Assembly (NCBI GenBank): GCA_963969395.1
Contig: OZ017795.1
Span: 7,812,001 to 7,876,000, forward strand
Length of the DNA stretch: 64,000 nt
Source: Pseudoscleropodium purum
Lineage: Eukaryota > Streptophyta > Bryopsida > Hypnales > Brachytheciaceae
Direction of reading: 5' to 3'
Shown here: one piece after another, positions 52,450-63,502 of the stretch
Layout of the letters: every line of letters begins with the position of its first letter
Numbering within the stretch: the stretch's first letter is position 1
The notes under the pieces: generated by a model
The model's database searches: none
Told to the model about the DNA's origin: nothing
The model's input: the letters and a program-made list of their open reading frames with translations, nothing else
Program-made: the position numbers and the translations under genes

Positions 52450-53320
52450 CGAATGACAACTTTCAATATTAATTCATATAAGCCACATTTTCTTTTTAGT
52501 CCAAAATATTTTTTGAAGGAATGTACAATAATATACTTTACCTTATTGAATGGGTAAAATGATTAAATGGCTACAAAATCTTCAGTCAATAGTCTTTTTT
52601 AAAGTAAATTACTAGTGAAAAGAATATCTAAGAAAACCAAACTACAATATGAGAACATGCCCATTCGACTGGCATAATGGATGGCTAGGGATATTGGGGC
52701 TTGCAAATTAGATGAAGTTTTGTAAAGGCCAGCTAAAAATCCACTTGTGATTGGCAAACCAGGTAGCAAACCTAATGCAATAGCAAATCTTGCAACTTCC
52801 CCAACTTTTGGCTTATTGAGGGTAATTTGTTTTTAGAGTGTTGTCACTTGCAAATTAGTAATATCAATGTACACCCACATCAATAATATCAATAATTATG
52901 AACAAATAAAATGGTGCTAGATGCTTCGCAACATGAATTCATTTTATTTCTTGTAACTTAAAATCAACTTGTGCAAAAGGAACAGAAATGTAATCAAAAC
53001 CAACTTGAAATCAACTCAAAATGATAATAAAAAGTTGTAATCAAAATGATATTTGTAATCAAAATATTGTACTCAAAATATTGTAATCAAAATATTAATT
53101 GTAATCAAAAGATTGTAATCATAATATTAATTGAAATCAGAATTATAATCAAAATGAGAAATGTAATCTAAATTGTAATCTAAATCATAATCTAAATCAA
53201 TTAGAATTTTAAATCTTAATTATAACTTGAAATCAACTCAAAATTAACTTGAGATGTTGGCTAAATTAGAAATCTTTTGAAATCAACCGATAAAACCAAT
53301 GCCCTCTTTCTTTCATTTTT
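52450..53320. other. AT-rich intergenic DNA
   Basis: Spacer dominated by the GTAATCAAAA-type tandem repeat (separate entry). No gene. Confidence 0.45.
53035..53195. repeat. Degenerate tandem repeat of TTGTAATCAAAATA-like units
   Basis: About ten units of 10-18 bp sharing TGTAATCAAAA or TAATCTAAAT. Low complexity. Confidence 0.75.
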
Positions 53321-53748
53321 TTCTTTGGCAGTTGGCCTCTTAACAAGTCATGGGTGGGGCAGTCTACTTTCCCATAGCTTGGTAGTGGATGGCCTCCCCA
53401 TTTTGCCAACCTAATTGGCTTGCATTTTCCCAGGCGGGTGGGGATGCTTTGAGAGCTTGGTGCTCTTCAGGACCATATGAGAACCAAGTCAACCAACAAG
53501 TCTTCAAGCACCAAGCTTTGACACTCTAGCTTGGTGCTCCACGCTCGCCCTCTCTACTACAGTATGTAGTGAATGTATCCACTGCTGGATGAAAAATTGA
53601 TTTCTCCGTCCGTATGTTGCACATTTCATCCTTGACTAGCCTCATCCCTCCTGCAGAGATGTCTTTCTGCACCGCCGGCCCTCAATCCGAATGAAATATG
53701 AACCGTGCTGGAAGCCGCCTCCCGGTATCCCCCTCCGGTACTTTTCTA
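53321..53748. other. Island of balanced composition, unassigned
   Basis: CG-containing DNA with no recognised gene. GTGGGGCAGTCTA at 53353 is shared with 39229. It leads directly into the tandem duplication beginning near 53749. Confidence 0.35.
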
Positions 53749-55101
53749 GGGCAGGTGAAGAAAAGGCCGAGAAAGTTGCCGTAACAATGCAGCTGGAGAC
53801 GTACAGTACAGTACATCAACTTCCAAGCTCCTGGACTCAATCTTTTAATGCTCCAATTGTGCACCTATTGCCATGAATGCATACGTTCCGTATCACGGTA
53901 TCCGTCCATGCTACAGAATGGGATTTCCGCCTCTCCTAATGAGTCAACCAAGAAGTTTCGGAACGGAACGGAACGGGACTGAGCAGTGAGTGATCAAATC
54001 AATCGACAGACATCATCCTTCCCGTCCCCAAGTCTGATATGATAATTGCTAAAACAAAACCAATGAATCTCATCTTTCAACTATTATGAATCTAGAACTC
54101 TATGGGAAAGAGGAAACCGTGACTGACCGGAGGCTCAGTCAGTCCGTCCTTTGAATCCTGTATCCAGGGTCTAGGATTCGAGGGTTTGGCTCGCAAATTC
54201 GGAAACATTCAGTTGGAACCCAATTTGGCCGGACCCTTGATTCATCAGACGACTGTCAATTCCAATGCCGGAGGGAATGGCTCCGGGGGATCCTCGCTTT
54301 ACAACTGGTCCCCACTTTACAACCATCCCAGGTCATAGGAACCATTATGGAGCAAATGAAACGAGGGTGCTTTTCCATGGAACATGGAGCCTGGGTGCCC
54401 ACCACATGCACGTGACAGCCTCAAGTTGCAACCCTCCAACGGAATCTCTCCAAGCTGGCATCTCTTTCGCCCTAAACCCGGAGAAAAGATGGCTGTCGCA
54501 CCACCCACATCCACACTCCAGCGAGAGTCGGCGAACGGTTGGGCCAAACCGAATCCAGGAATTTGCACCTGTTCTTTCTCCTGCAAATGGATTTTTCGTA
54601 GTCTAATCCACTTCCTTTCTTGGGCAGGTCAAAAAGGCCGAGAAGCCCGCCGTAACAATGCAACTGGACACGTACATCCACTTCCAAGCTCCGTCCTGGA
54701 CCCAATTGTTCCAAATGCTCCAATTGTTCGCCAACTGGTGAATGCATACGTTCCGTATCACGGTATCCGGCGTGAATGATATGTTTTCCGCCTAGCTCTT
54801 CTAATGATGAAAGAAAGTTCAACCAAGAATTTCCACCTGGACGGAGCGGGACCGAGCAGTGATCGATAACCTCATCAAAAAGACATCACCATCCTTCCCG
54901 TCTCCAATTCGAATATTGAATGATCAAACCAATGAATGGCATCTTTCCATCACGAAACCTTGAAATCCATAGAAAAGCGGAAAACAAGACTGAGGCTCCG
55001 TGCGGCCTTTGAAACCTATATCCAGGATCTAGGATCTAGGATTCGAGAATTTGTCTCGCATGTTCCGAAATATTCAGTTGGAACCCCGAGTTGGGCCCGG
55101 C
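53749..55101. repeat. Tandem segmental duplication, two ~0.48-kb copies 0.87 kb apart
   Basis: Copy 1 (53749-~54234) and copy 2 (54622-~55101) share, in order: GGGCAGGT, GTAACAATGCA, GAATGCATACGTTCCGTATC (very well conserved), GTTCAACCAAGAA-like, GGGAC(T/C)GAGCAGTGA, CATCCTTCCCGTC, ACCAATGAAT, TCTAGGATTCGAG and ATTCAGTTGGAACCC. The copies differ by many substitutions and indels. Reading frames are not conserved between them, so the duplicated unit is probably non-coding. Confidence 0.75.
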
Positions 55102-55832
55102 AGATGATTATTCCTTGCTGAGAGGGGAGGGGCGAAATGACGCGAAAATGACTGCTGATAAGTTCGGGGGCCGGGAGTAACGTAGACCCACAAGCATGAA
55201 CAGTTTTTTTCTTCTCACGGAGCCAGCGCCTCCCGAGCTGTTCCTGGAGTCATGAGTTCCTGGACGCGGCCGACCTGCGTCGAAATGCCCATTGTGTCCA
55301 ACTGCATTTTCGGAGCCTCCTCAGCTTTGATATTTCTAATTTGTATCCAATAATGCAGGAAAGAAACGGCAAATATTCTCGGTCATCCATTGGCTCCTTG
55401 GACGGGGTAGGTGGGAATCTTCCCATTGATTTGGGGAAGTAATTGACTGACTTACTTACTTAATTAATTAAAAAAGAAACCGACCACCATACCCGGGGTA
55501 TTCAGTACGTTATTTATTTATTTACTTATTTAAAACAGATGGACAATTTCCATTGATTCTTCAGTAAGTTATCATGCGTGGTCTTGAAACAGGATCGGCA
55601 AAGTCTGTGTGGGCCTGACATCAGAACATGCAGTGCACACAAAGGTAATTATGTTTTATTTCAATGCAATGGTTCGCCATTTGTTATTAAAAGAAAATTT
55701 TAAGATAATTCTATTTTCATACATTACTCATTCAAGCAGAAGTAGCACTGTACTGGAAGTCTACGTTAGGCCCGGCTCTCCTCCAGCTCGGATTATAACG
55801 GTTTTATTAACTCCTAACAGAAGTACAAAACA
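55102..55832. other. Intergenic DNA after the duplication
   Basis: The first ~260 bp are CG-containing (near 55140-55300), then AT-rich with TTAC/TTAT tetranucleotide runs at 55448-55535. No gene recognised. Confidence 0.4.
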
Positions 55833-56110
55833 ATGTTTACCAATGGGGATGAGGTCGCTTTGGGGCTTTTGACATCCTTGAAAAACGATCCCTACTGTGA
55901 CATTGCTTACCAATGAGGATGGGGATCTCTTTTGCATCTTGGAAAAGGGGATCCCTATAGTGAACAAATGGTTTTATAGGGCTCTTCAACCAACTCCAAT
56001 CTGTTTGAATAAACTTGTAATCAAGTTCCTTCCAAGAATCCAACCAAGCATAATATATGCTCTAGCATGGGGAAGACCATGGCTTGGTTGCACAATATGT
56101 TATGTACAAT
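55833..56110. repeat. Repeat R4, copy 2, with internal duplication
   Basis: Matches 37497-37690. The first part is itself doubled: TTACCAATGGGGATGAGG (55837) and TTACCAATGAGGATGGGG (~55907), each followed by GATCCCTA(C/T)(T/A)GTGA, a period near 70 bp. Confidence 0.6.
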
Positions 56111-57080
56111 GAACAAAAGACTAGTGTCTCGTAAGGTTTGTTAGCCAAACATAATTTTTGAATTTAAAAGATACATCCTTCCAAGGTATCTAGCAAAGCA
56201 TGTAAATTCCCGACATGAAGAGGGCTAGTGTTAGTTATACAATGTTATGAAGAGAGTTGGCATCCGTTGGATGCATTATGAATGTTTTCAAGAACTTGCT
56301 AGGAAATAGATGAGGTTCATCAAAGTATATTAGAAAAGCTACTTTTGTCTATTCTTCGACAATGTCACTAGTGTGATCATGTGGTGCTTCATGATTATTG
56401 TGCAAGGCTCTAAATGAGTTCATGCGGGAATAGGAAGAAGAGGAAATTTTGGAAAAATAAAGATATCATATCTATATTCTTTACATGTCATAATTTATTT
56501 TACTTAGAAAGTCCAAAAGCTACATCTATCTTCTTTCTAAGGACTTGTAGAGGTATACCACTAAAATAATGTAGTATGTTCTAATCCAAAATTATCCCAA
56601 AACAATCATTTTGAAAGCAACAAAATATTTCTTTGTATATTTAATCCCTCAAGGACAATTGTCCATTGAACAAATAATTGAAAATCTAGATAGATTCCTA
56701 CTTGTGCTTCTTCTTTATATGAAATTTTACTAGTTGTGACAAGAAGGAGCTAATATATATGTCATAATTCCAAATTCTATTCAATGACATGTTGCTATAG
56801 CAAAATTTTGCTAGAAAAACACACATTAGTTCTTACAAAGTCAATTTTGAACGGATGTTCACAAATTTTGACACAAGGTATGAACATGTGCCCTTTTAGT
56901 CGGAATATATACTTTTTTGATTAGGTACTAGTCAAAAAAAATTTGTATAGCAAATATACAAGAGTAGGAAAACTTTGAATGTGCATTTGCTATATTTGCT
57001 AAAACTTTAATCTATAATGTAGAAGAATACTTGACTTTTCATTTCCACTTATAAGATTTGTTTGAGACTTTGAGAAAGAG
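56111..57080. other. AT-rich intergenic DNA, no gene seen
   Basis: A further weak repeat of the R4 3' part (AAGGTATCTAGCAAAGCATG near 56180) is visible. A short segment at 56665-56700 (CAATTGTCCATTGAACAAAT) resembles family A right-end sequence. No gene. Confidence 0.4.
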
Positions 57081-57986
57081 TTAATCTCTAAAAGATGGAA
57101 GGAGATTTGGAAGTAGAAAAGTCCAAAAACTACCAATTTTCAATGCATTGTCTAAAATCTAAAATTTCATTTAAAAAAATTTCAATTATAGAAAAGTCTA
57201 TTTTAAAAATAAGGCAATGAGTGGAAAAATCTCAACCTATTTGATTGCATGCATGGAAAAATTATAACATCTGAAGTTCCAAAAGATGTTCTTTTGGGGT
57301 CCTATCTTCCAAGGACAATAGACTTCAAGCCCCCTTGGTTGAATATTTTTATTGTGCAAAAAATTTGTATTTTCACCATTTGTAAGTATATGATGTTCTA
57401 TTCACTCGTAAAAATTTTCAAATGCAACTAAGATGTCTAATTTACTTTAAATCATCCTACAATGCGAGAGGTTAAATGGACTAGCCATATACTAGTCATT
57501 TTTTTGATGATCTCTTGCACAATGAGGAAATTTTTATTTCAAATCCAAATTATGAAAATTTAGAGACAAACATTTGGAAAATCTAGGTGAAACTTCAAGA
57601 ACTTTGATTACAAAAATTACAAGATAAGTTCAGAGAAAATATATTTTTCTCAAAATTGCTTGATATAGCAAATAAAGTTTTAATCCTCTTTGAATGTGAG
57701 TTGAGAGCTCAAATTTATTTTTTTGGACAATTTTATGCCATATTTTACTAGTTGCATACATGCCAAATTTCAAAATTGTATACCCTATCCCAATTTTTTG
57801 GACAATATAACTTCCAATCTAAACATGTTATTGGAAAAGAACTATATTTCTATTGAGGGTTCACATATTCCCATTTTTTGTCACAATTTCATGAAAATCT
57901 AACCAAAATTGATTTTGTAGGAATCTAGTTAGATTGTCAATTGTCCTTTCAAGGTAGTGAATGGGCACTTGTCCTTTAGGGATTAA
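57081..57986. mobile_element. Family A element (TTAA-bounded), 906 bp
   Basis: Left TTAA-TCTCTAAAAGATGG and right GTCCTTTAGGGA-TTAA, with intact TTAA at both ends. Interior motifs (GAAAAGTCCAAAAACTACC, TTGCACAATGAGGAAA, TGTCCTTTCAAGG) follow the same order as in 12022-12934 and 51023-51960. Non-coding. Confidence 0.75.
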
Positions 57987-59450
57987 AGAGAGTACATCTA
58001 GTGGCATGAGTAGGTTTCCTAAGCTTTTAACTAAGAAGTTGAAGGAGGCATGTTCGAGGTTTTATTTCTAGAAGCATATTGCAATTGATATGGGGTTACA
58101 TTTTAATGAATTACATTACAAAATATTTTCTATGTTTGAGTGGATGAAATTATCATAAATCACTACCAAAAATTTCAAAAGATATTGATAATACAAATCC
58201 TAGAGAAATTTACACACATTTAGATGATAAAATGTTCTTTTCAATTTTATTCCAAATATTTGTGGATTTGATTGTTTTAGGGAAGAAAGTTAGCTCAACT
58301 ATATTGATTAGACCTAAATTAATAAGGACTCAAAATTTGTGTTTCTTGTAAAATTATTGTAGATAAATGAAATGGCAAAAATTATGTCAATACATTGACC
58401 TCTTAGTATGCACTAATTGACAATAAGATTTTGGTTGTTCCTCAAAGTAAAGACTAGGAATTTGGGTAGGTTCTAACAAAGTCAATTTTGAATGGATCTC
58501 TATAAAATTTTGATAGAAGATGTAAAAGATACCCTCAATTGAGTGAGTAAAATAGTTTTTTTCAATTAGATTTTTGAATCTAAAAGCTAAGCTTTAGGCA
58601 AGGAGGGCAATTTCAAGTTTTGGAATTTGGAAAGTATTTAAGTAACATGAGATAGAATATAAATTTCAAAAGAATTTTTTGTATGGTACAAAGCTTTCAT
58701 TTGTTGAGGAGTCAAAGTTCATTGACTTCATTGGCTTAGTCAAACAATAATTGTTTCTTCTAACTTCAAATGCTATAATCTTTCAATCTATATGGTCAAA
58801 ATTTTCTAAACAAATTCCATGCATTTTAAAATTCTAGAGGAAATTTCTACGATTGGTTCTTTCTTTCAATGGATAGAACTACTATAAATGGCTATGGCTC
58901 AATTCAAATAAATGTGCATGATACTTCATAAATGACTGGATTTTGATATGCATTTTGCATATTTCATCCATGGCAAGTAGGCTTATGACTTCTATGAGTT
59001 TACATTGATTTTTCATTGTCCAATACCATATGATAGAAATGAGAACCTAGTGTCTTCAACTTCTTTTCAATTTCAACCATTGGTCTTTGTCCTCAAAAAG
59101 AAGCCTAGATAAAATTCCATGCTAGGGGATCTCCTAGATTCCTAGTACTTGATTTAATTGATGTTTGCTTTTTATTTTGTTTCTAAACACATAAACAAAT
59201 AGTTTATTTGTCTCCACTTTTAAATTAATGAATGAATAAAGGATGATTGAATAAGATCTATCAATTATTATCAAATACATATAAAAACATTTTACCATTT
59301 TTATAGAATAAAATTGCAAATGTCTATGCACATTTTGTTTTACTATAAACATCAAATGATGTTTGTAGCCATTCTTAACAAATGAGCAAAGAATTTTTAC
59401 TAGGGCCAAAGTGAATCTTTCTCCAAGGATTGATAATACATTATTTAAAC
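57987..59450. other. AT-rich intergenic DNA, no gene seen
   Basis: Only short reading frames (e.g. 59134-59409, minus) without a recognisable product. Few CG. Confidence 0.45.
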
Positions 59451-59763
59451 TTAATCTCTGTAGGTCAAAACTGTGTTTTTTGGCAACATAGCAATTTTGG
59501 GTAACTCACTATAAATGGAATTATTATTTTTTTGCTGAAATTTTTACACAACATGTGCTCGAGGAGTAGCTTCAAGGCCCCATAATTTTTGTATATTTTG
59601 ACTACATGGTTAAAAAGTTATGGAAATTGTTGGGCCTTGAAGTTACTCCTTGAGCACATGTTGTGTAAAAATTTCAGCAAAAAAATTAGTGACTCCATTT
59701 GTAGTGAGCTGCCCAAAATTGCTATATTGCCAAAAAAAACCAATTTTGACCTCTAGGGGTTAC
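59451..59763. mobile_element. Near-perfect foldback MITE of family A, 313 bp
   Basis: The left arm 59451-~59582 starts TTAATCTCTGTAGGTCAAAA and the right arm ~59640-59763 ends GACCTCTAGGGGTTAC. The arms are close reverse complements for ~125 bp, including CACAACATGTGCTC and GCTGAAATTTTTACACAA. They surround a ~55-bp loop that itself carries family A sequence (TTTGACTACATGGTTAAAAAG). The outer tetranucleotides are TTAA and TTAC. Confidence 0.85.
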
Positions 59764-60983
59764 TCTCTATGAAAAAAGAAAACAATTGCCTTTCAAAACC
59801 TATCTATGGAATTGGATGGTTTCACAATGTTGTGTAAATAGATTTGGAACAACATGGGGCTTTTGTTGCTTTGCATATAATTTCTTATATCCTTAAACGC
59901 CCTAAATAATCCTAAACTTATTTTCAAATTTCCTTTTTTAAATCCTTGTCCTCTAATTCCCTCAACACACTAAAAATTGTTATTTCTAACTTTTGTACAA
60001 TATAAATGATGAAGAATAGCTTCAAATGACTTGAAGCTTCATTAAAATTTAGATCAAATATTCACACAACAATTTAAATCCCAATCTAAGATATTTCTAA
60101 TTATGGTGGACATTTCTCTACTACTAATTTTTTTTAACTTTTTTAAAGATACCTTGGAAATTGCCATATCTAGCTTTGACCTAGCATAAATAATGTAAAG
60201 TAGCTTCAAATGACTTGAAACTTCACCACAATGTAGATCAAGTACTCAAGTAATGACTATCAATTTTTATATAGATTTACCTAGGTATTGTCCAACTTTG
60301 GTGAACATTTTTCCATTACAAATTTCCTAATCCATCACGGCCTCCACACCCTAGTTGTATTTTATGCATAATTCCTAGATTTCAAGTCTATCAAAGTCAA
60401 ATTAATAACACAAGGTATTATATTAATTAAGGAAAATATTTTCAAAGTTTCATTTCCAAAACATCAAAATTGAATAAGATTGAAGCTCTTTAAGATGCCC
60501 TTCTTAGTTGCCTTAAATTCCCAACACCTCCACTTTGAAGCCTCATAACGTCTTCTTTACAATAAATATAGACTTGAAATTTCTCATTATAATAGATCAA
60601 CAATTCAAAATTCCATATTAAAAATTTCCTTTTGATCAAACACAATTTTAAAATACAACACAAAACTCCAAACATCAATGCTTCTTCCAATAATAAATCA
60701 CCATCAAAACACACAACTTTGCACCAAGTGCATCCTTTACTTCCAAACCACCAAGAAACAAAGAGAGAGACAAGAGACCAACCCTTAATCCTAAGTAGAT
60801 AACTAATAGATGGCTAGCTACTAGCTAATTCTAATCTTAAGCCCATATTATCCTTAACATCAACTATAAGCCAAACAATTATTAACTAGCAACTAACAAG
60901 AGCTCATAACACCACACACCTCCTTGTAACCTACAAAGATGCTTACTTCAACTAACACACATCCCATATCACAACATCCACCT
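59764..60983. other. AT-rich intergenic DNA, no gene seen
   Basis: A direct repeat (AAATGATGAAGAATAGCTTC at ~60004 and AAATAATGTAAAGTAGCTTC at ~60187, each followed by AAATGACTTGAAxCTTCA) indicates an internal tandem duplication of period ~183 bp. No gene. Confidence 0.45.
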
Positions 60984-61936
60984 TTAACCCCTAAAGGACC
61001 AAGGTGCATTTTTTGGCAATATAATTTTTTGGGGTAGGTGCATGTGAGTGGAGATTTCCATATTTTTGGGCCAAATTTTAATAGAAGGTGTGGATGAAGA
61101 ATATCTTTCATGTGCATTAAATTTTAGGATATTTGGAAATATGTGTCAAAAGTTATGGTCTAATATGTAATTTGTTTCTCAACTTAGGCAATCTGAGTAG
61201 ATCTAAAAAAATCACTTTTTTCAAAAATAAAAATCTGAAATGAATTTTTTAGATTTATATACACATAAAAAGCTTTAAATCATTCCATTTAGATTAATGA
61301 GTCAAAAGTCATGAGGTGTTTTAGTTTGCGGGCGTTTATGGATTTTCTACTCCAAAATAAACTTTGAAGTTCTTTATTGGACTCAGTTTTCAATATTTTT
61401 GGAAAAAAATAAAAAATTAGGTGAAGATTGTTTATTACAACATTACAACTATTGGAATTGGAATTTTTCAATTCCATAACTAAATTATTAACAATTTAAT
61501 ACTTTGACTCATTCTCTACTTCTTTCTACTTACTATTTTTTTCCTATATGTTGTACAATTTCAAATGATCTGAAATTTTTCAAGCATGTAGCCACCTTGC
61601 CTTGAAGAATTATTCCATAGAGTTGCAACCATTTTAAACATTTTTTCATACAAATGTGACCTTGCGAAGTGCAGCTAGCTAGTTTTTTTGCAGGGCCCAA
61701 AAAAAGCTTTTTGTCAATTTAAATGGTAATATCTTGCAATCTACATGGTGAAAACTTCTGAAATTTTTTCCACATCTTTTGAGAATATCATACTACAAGA
61801 TCCTTTGGTTGCATGTGTCTAAAATTTTTTTTTAACTTTTTTTAAAAAATGTCCTAAAAATGGCAATTTTGGAACGTTTTTGTTGAAAACATAGTCAAAG
61901 AACTTTAAAATTGCTTATCCTCTAGTATGTACTTGT
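60984..61936. mobile_element. Family A element (~0.95 kb), right end degraded
   Basis: Left TTAA-CCCCTAAAGGACCAAGG. The body matches the reverse complement of 24409-25343, including TACAAATGTGACCTTGCGAAG at ~61649 and ATATCTTGCAATCTACATGG at ~61729. The right inverted end cannot be read; the next family A copy begins at 61937. Confidence 0.65.
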
Positions 61937-62659
61937 TTAATCCCTAAATATCCAAATTGCTTTCACTAAAAGAAAAAAGGGTGTTTTAAGTGAGTTTTCA
62001 AATATAGTCCTAGATATAAGATTATAAGTAATGACCTTTAAGGAGATTTTTAATAAAAATTTATTAGAAACACATGCAATTCTTCAAATCTCCTCAAAGG
62101 TCATTATTTATAAGCTTATACCTAGGACTTTACTTAAGAACTCACTTAAAACATTCCTGTCTCTTGTAGTGTTTTTTTTGGCAATATAGCGATTTTAGGC
62201 AACTCAATATGAATGGAAAATTTCATATTTGAAATTTGAAATTTTCATACAACATGTGCCTACGGACTAGACAAATAGCTTTAAGAATTTTTTTTAATTT
62301 TATTACAACCCCAACATTGCTAATAAAGTTTGACTCCTCTTAGAATGTGATTTGAAGACAAAAATTTGCTTTTTTTTTTTACATTTATATGCTATATTTA
62401 TTAATTACATACATGTCAAGTTTCAAAAGTTGATGAGTTTTTTGTAAAATATTCCCCAAAGATTTCCAAATTGCATGAGCTACCCCAAAAGTTTAGAGTA
62501 GCATAATTTTTGATCGGAAAAAAATCAATTTTTCACTTACAAGGTTCATACCTACACATTGTATCCAAATTTCATGAACACCCAACCAAAAAAACTTCAT
62601 AGGAACCTAGTTAACATTTATATATACGTTGAATAAATACTTGGTCCTTTTGGGATTAA
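61937..62659. mobile_element. Family A element hosting a CACTA MITE
   Basis: Left TTAA-TCCCTAAATATCC (61937) and right GGTCCTTTTGGGA-TTAA (62643-62659). The sequence is interrupted by 61964-62171. Once that insert is set aside, CCAAATTGC-T(n)-GGCAATATAGC lines up with the uninterrupted copies at 44412, 59451 and 60984. Confidence 0.7.
61964..62171. mobile_element. CACTA-type MITE, 208 bp hairpin, TSD TTT
   Basis: Ends CACTAAAAGAAAAAAGGG and ...CTGTCTCTTGTAGTG (reverse complement CACTACAAGAGACAG). Almost the whole element is an inverted repeat: TGTTTTAAGTGAGTT, GTCCTAG, ATTATAAGTAATGACCTTTA on the left and their near complements on the right. A TTT trinucleotide flanks both sides (61961-61963 and 62172-62174). 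However, the target is a T-run, so the duplication is supported mainly by the empty site in relatives. Confidence 0.8.
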
Positions 62660-63502
62660 GTCTCGACTTTGTAATGCCAATTTGAATTGACAATAGTTCA
62701 AAAATAAATCACCTATTGAATAAATTGTTCTTCCAACAAAGGTATCTACAAATTCATCAATAATTGAACTTGAATCCATATTTCTAGTGATCACCTTATT
62801 CATTGATTGCATATTTTGAATGAACCTCAGTATTCTTTTTTCTTTTGGCATTGTGAATAACTAATTTAAATATGGTGCAATAAAAGGCTTTAAAATCCCC
62901 ATTCTAATTTTTTCATTGAGCAATTCCACTAACTTTGGAAAATGAGCCCTTGGTATTGAAATAGGCCTCAAATTTCAAGGTATATATAGAATTATAAAAA
63001 TAACCATAGATGCTATAATACTTGGATCAATACACACAATTTAATGCAACTCAAAAGCAAATGTTTTGCCATGGTGTGAAAGCATTTTAAAACAAATACT
63101 TTTTCTCATTATACAATAAAAGTCTTCTCTCATTGTGCAATCTTTAACCTATTATATGTCTCATCTGTGAATTTGCTCTATCCTTTTTGGATTCTTCAAA
63201 TCTGATTGCATATAAGTCTTTTTTACCTTTTTTTGAAAATTAAATGGAAGTTGAATGCCACCGGTTTAACCTTCTTTGCCACAATTTTATATTTCATATC
63301 TACTATTGCTTTTAGAAAATCTATAAAAATTTTAATCTCTTCATAAAAAGTCCATTGAGTCCACCTTTACTATTTTGTCATCACTTCTACAATACAAGCC
63401 CAATAGCAAATGTAAATCTCCCATTGTATTGATCACCAAAACATGATTCTTCAAACAAACCTAATATATACCCATCATTGTCAAGCTCACTATTCTTCTT
63501 TA
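62660..63502. other. AT-rich intergenic DNA, no gene seen
   Basis: Spacer without recognised repeat ends or products. Confidence 0.4.

Noticed and set aside
53035..53195. CRISPR-like repeat array
   Set aside because: Units are degenerate, 10-18 bp and contiguous with no unique spacers, and the organism is a plant; it is a simple tandem repeat.
54936..55121. Small frame with charged helix-like start in duplication copy 2
   Set aside because: The frame is not preserved in duplication copy 1 (stops and indels near 54068-54230), so coding is unlikely.
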